This document shows, one piece after another, positions 6,531 to 7,916 of a stretch of DNA of 7,916 nt. Position 1 is the stretch's first letter. The number at the start of each line of letters is the position of its first letter. This DNA comes from JAZDLC01 sp043802345 (GTDB lineage: Bacteria; Planctomycetota; B15-G4; JADJEK01), in contig JAZDLC010000179.1 of NCBI GenBank assembly GCA_043802345.1, forward strand, positions 1 to 7,916, given 5' to 3'. The notes beneath the pieces are model-generated. The model saw only the letters and a list, made by a program, of their open reading frames with translations, was not told the origin of the DNA and ran no database searches. Both the position numbers and the translations under genes were made by a program.

Positions 6531-7739
6531 TCACCGAACCAGAACCGGCGCCAGGAGAGGGTCAAAAAACCGTGCGTGCGCTGCCAGCACCTCGTCGCGC
6601 TCGGGAGCGGAAAGCGTCAAGAATACGTTGTTCACCAGCGATCCGGGCGCCGCTGCAGTCGAGTTCTCGTAGGCGAGGACTCCGGTCCGCTTGACCAGGG
6701 TAGCCGTTTTCACGCCGATCTCACGGATCTCGATCATGCCGAAACCGATCACCCGATCCCGCCCGAGGATCGTCTCGAAGATCGGCACATATCCGACCCA
6801 CGGCCGGACCAGGACGGTCGAGAACGCTTCCGGCACCAGACTGCCCAGCTCCACCGGTGACCTCAAGTCGCGCACGAAACGACCGATCTTCCGCTCCTCC
6901 TCTCCCACGAGCAGGATCACCTCGTCGTCCCGGGCCCGGATGGTCGACTCCCCGACCGGCAGGCTGTCCCACCCCGGACCGCCGTCTGGATCTCCCCTCT
7001 CCAGCGCGAGATTCAAGACCCCGAGGATCGGTCCGCCCGGATCCTGTTCCGGCACGGCCAGTCCCGCCAGGGTCACCCGGCGCGCATCGGCGATGGCCGC
7101 CGCCCGGATCGTCAGGCCGTGATGCCTCGGCTCGTAGCTGCCATCCCCGGACATCGCCATGGCCCGCCCGAACAGAAACGGGAGGGCCGGCCCGGAGGAA
7201 CTGACCCCTTCCAGGTTGTCGAGCCCGGAGAAGTCATTGGTGCGGCGGAGGCGGGAGAGGCACGAAGCCGATGGCCGCTCGTCTCCCGAAGGAGTCGGAA
7301 GGAAGTCGGTGCGCTCGTACTGAGAGTCCTCCCGGTGCAGGAGCGCCTCCTCCAGGAAGCGTCCCTTCACCAGATCTCCATGAGTCTCGTTCGGCAGGTG
7401 GAGCTGCAGATGGGGCGTGTAGACGCCCGCGCTTTCGATCGTCTGCAAGGCGTTGGCCGTGGCACCGACCCCGCCGCTCAGTTCGAACGCGGGGCCCGCC
7501 CCCAGCGTGTGGTTCGCGCTGCCGGTCCCGAAGTCGTCGTCGAACACCTGCTCGACCACCTCGCGCGCGGCGGCCCGGTCGAAGACCAGGGGGTGATCCC
7601 GAAAGCGCAGCCCATCCAACGCCGATCCGTCCGCCGCCACCTGCATCCCCGCCTGCGTCATGCGGGCCGCGCCCAGCTCGAAGAACGCCGTCGCGAAACC
7701 GAAGAACACGAACAGCAGCAGGACCACGAGGATCATCAC
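6531..7739 (-). CDS. tadG: TadG-like minor pilin/membrane-anchored periplasmic protein of the Tad locus (start uncertain)
   Basis: The N-terminal part has the TadE/TadG-type layout: a short SREGGAV lead-in, a membrane segment (MILVVLLLFVFFGFATAFFELG) and then ARMTQAGMQVAADGSALDGLR. The last stretch parallels the family's Q-x-AADAAALA-type segment. The remaining ~350 residues are predicted periplasmic and not recognisable. I see no von Willebrand A MIDAS (DxSxS) motif, which some TadG proteins carry. The chosen GTG (7737-7739) has GAGGGGG upstream and gives 402 residues; an ATG follows directly at 7736. However, the conserved REGGA lead-in lies just before this start. The frame also stays open through the adjoining palindromic element to the window edge, with GTG/TTG codons at 7862, 7859 and 7814. 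The original N-terminus may therefore lie further right or have been displaced. It sits first among the visible operon genes, directly before tadZ, as in many tad loci. Confidence 0.75.
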   Translation of the reverse strand: MMILVVLLLFVFFGFATAFFELGAARMTQAGMQVAADGSALDGLRFRDHPLVFDRAAAREVVEQVFDDDFGTGSANHTLGAGPAFELSGGVGATANALQTIESAGVYTPHLQLHLPNETHGDLVKGRFLEEALLHREDSQYERTDFLPTPSGDERPSASCLSRLRRTNDFSGLDNLEGVSSSGPALPFLFGRAMAMSGDGSYEPRHHGLTIRAAAIADARRVTLAGLAVPEQDPGGPILGVLNLALERGDPDGGPGWDSLPVGESTIRARDDEVILLVGEEERKIGRFVRDLRSPVELGSLVPEAFSTVLVRPWVGYVPIFETILGRDRVIGFGMIEIREIGVKTATLVKRTGVLAYENSTAAAPGSLVNNVFLTLSAPERDEVLAAHARFFDPLLAPVLVR

Positions 7740-7744
7740 GGCGC

Positions 7745-7751
7745 CCCCCTC
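7745..7751 (-). promoter_or_regulatory. Candidate ribosome binding site for the short tadG start
   Basis: The minus strand reads GAGGGGG about 5 nt before the GTG at 7739 and 8 nt before the ATG at 7736. It lies just outside the palindromic element, so it could serve as a start site independent of the element. The same bases also encode the family-like Glu-Gly-Gly lead-in, so the match may be coincidental. Confidence 0.35.
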
Positions 7752-7758
7752 GCGGCTT

Positions 7759-7916
7759 AGGGTCCGCGCAGAAACAACTTCCTGTTTTGGGCGAGCAATC
7801 GTCGTTCCTGGCAAGGCGCGACGACGACCGTGTATTCGAGATACTCCGAGGAGGAGCAACACAGCCAGGGGCGGCGAGGGCCGGCCAAAACAGGGAGCTA
7901 TTCCTGCGCGGGCCCT
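7759..7916. repeat. Long imperfect palindromic element abutting tadG (may continue past window)
   Basis: Bases 7759-7790 and the reverse complement of 7885-7916 agree at 27 of 32 positions, beginning AGGGTCCGCGCAG and AGGGCCCGCGCAG and ending CCTGTTTTGG in both. The five differences are all transitions. Pairing continues inward with a one-base gap (7791-7812 with 7864-7884, sharing CCTGGC) and weakly to the centre, a GTAT-TCGAG-ATAC hairpin at 7832-7844. The whole stretch could fold as one hairpin of about 158 nt. There is no transposase and no room for one, so it would be a non-autonomous element (MITE- or REP/RPE-like). The minus-strand tadG frame crosses it with no stop. The right arm ends exactly at the window edge, so the outer boundary is not established. 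Confidence 0.75.

Noticed and set aside
6515..6565. N-terminal extension of tadZ to the TTG at 6565
   Set aside because: It overlaps tadG by 35 nt and adds residues before a well-placed receiver-type beta strand; the ATG at 6514 fits better.
5582..6694. 370-codon plus-strand open frame opposite tadZ and the end of tadG
   Set aside because: Antisense shadow with no recognisable domain; it spans the end of one real gene and most of another.
1..7916. CRISPR array, tRNA or rRNA genes, transposase or integrase genes
   Set aside because: I saw no regularly spaced direct repeats, no tRNA-like cloverleaf and no coding frame with transposase or integrase motifs in the window.

Overview
The window is a high-GC stretch, probably from a Gram-negative proteobacterium or Desulfobacterota-type organism. 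This inference rests on a tad (tight adherence, Flp/type IVc pilus) gene cluster that includes a lipoprotein TadD. The exact lineage cannot be read from the sequence. About 80 percent of the window is one leftward (minus-strand) gene run. Read from right to left it is tadG-like, tadZ/cpaE, tadA/cpaF, tadB, tadC and tadD. This is the common cytoplasmic and inner-membrane half of a tad locus. The genes usually found upstream (flp prepilin, tadV/cpaA peptidase, rcpC/cpaB, the rcpA/cpaC secretin, tadE) would lie beyond base 7916 and are not visible.

The run is tightly packed: tadG to tadZ 16 nt, tadZ to tadA a 2-nt overlap (TTGA), tadA to tadB a 1-nt overlap (TGATG), tadB to tadC 10 nt, then a 77-nt gap before tadD. 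It is almost certainly a translationally coupled operon. TadA is the hexameric ATPase that powers pilus assembly. TadB and TadC are its inner-membrane platform proteins. TadZ is the MinD/ParA-like factor that positions the machine. TadD is a TPR lipoprotein (pilotin-like), and TadG is a minor pseudopilin-like, membrane-anchored periplasmic protein.

At the left edge, bases 3-1199 hold the 3' part of an unrelated plus-strand gene for a polytopic, histidine-bearing membrane protein. It resembles heme-copper-oxidase-subunit-I-like or NnrS-like proteins and converges on tadD. A 31-nt hairpin sits in the convergent gap.

The most unusual structure is at the right edge. Bases 7759-7916 form one long imperfect palindrome of about 158 nt, centred on a GTAT-TCGAG-ATAC mini-hairpin. 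Its outer 32-nt arms match at 27 of 32 positions, and all five differences are transitions. It abuts the 5' end of tadG, and the tadG reading frame runs through it without a stop to the window edge. This suggests a dispersed palindromic element inserted at or in the start of tadG. A short similar segment near the tadC-tadD junction (12-nt identity, then a 6-nt match at the same spacing) may be a decayed second copy. TadZ also carries Ser where MinD-family ATPases normally have the second, catalytic Asp of the D-x-D motif.
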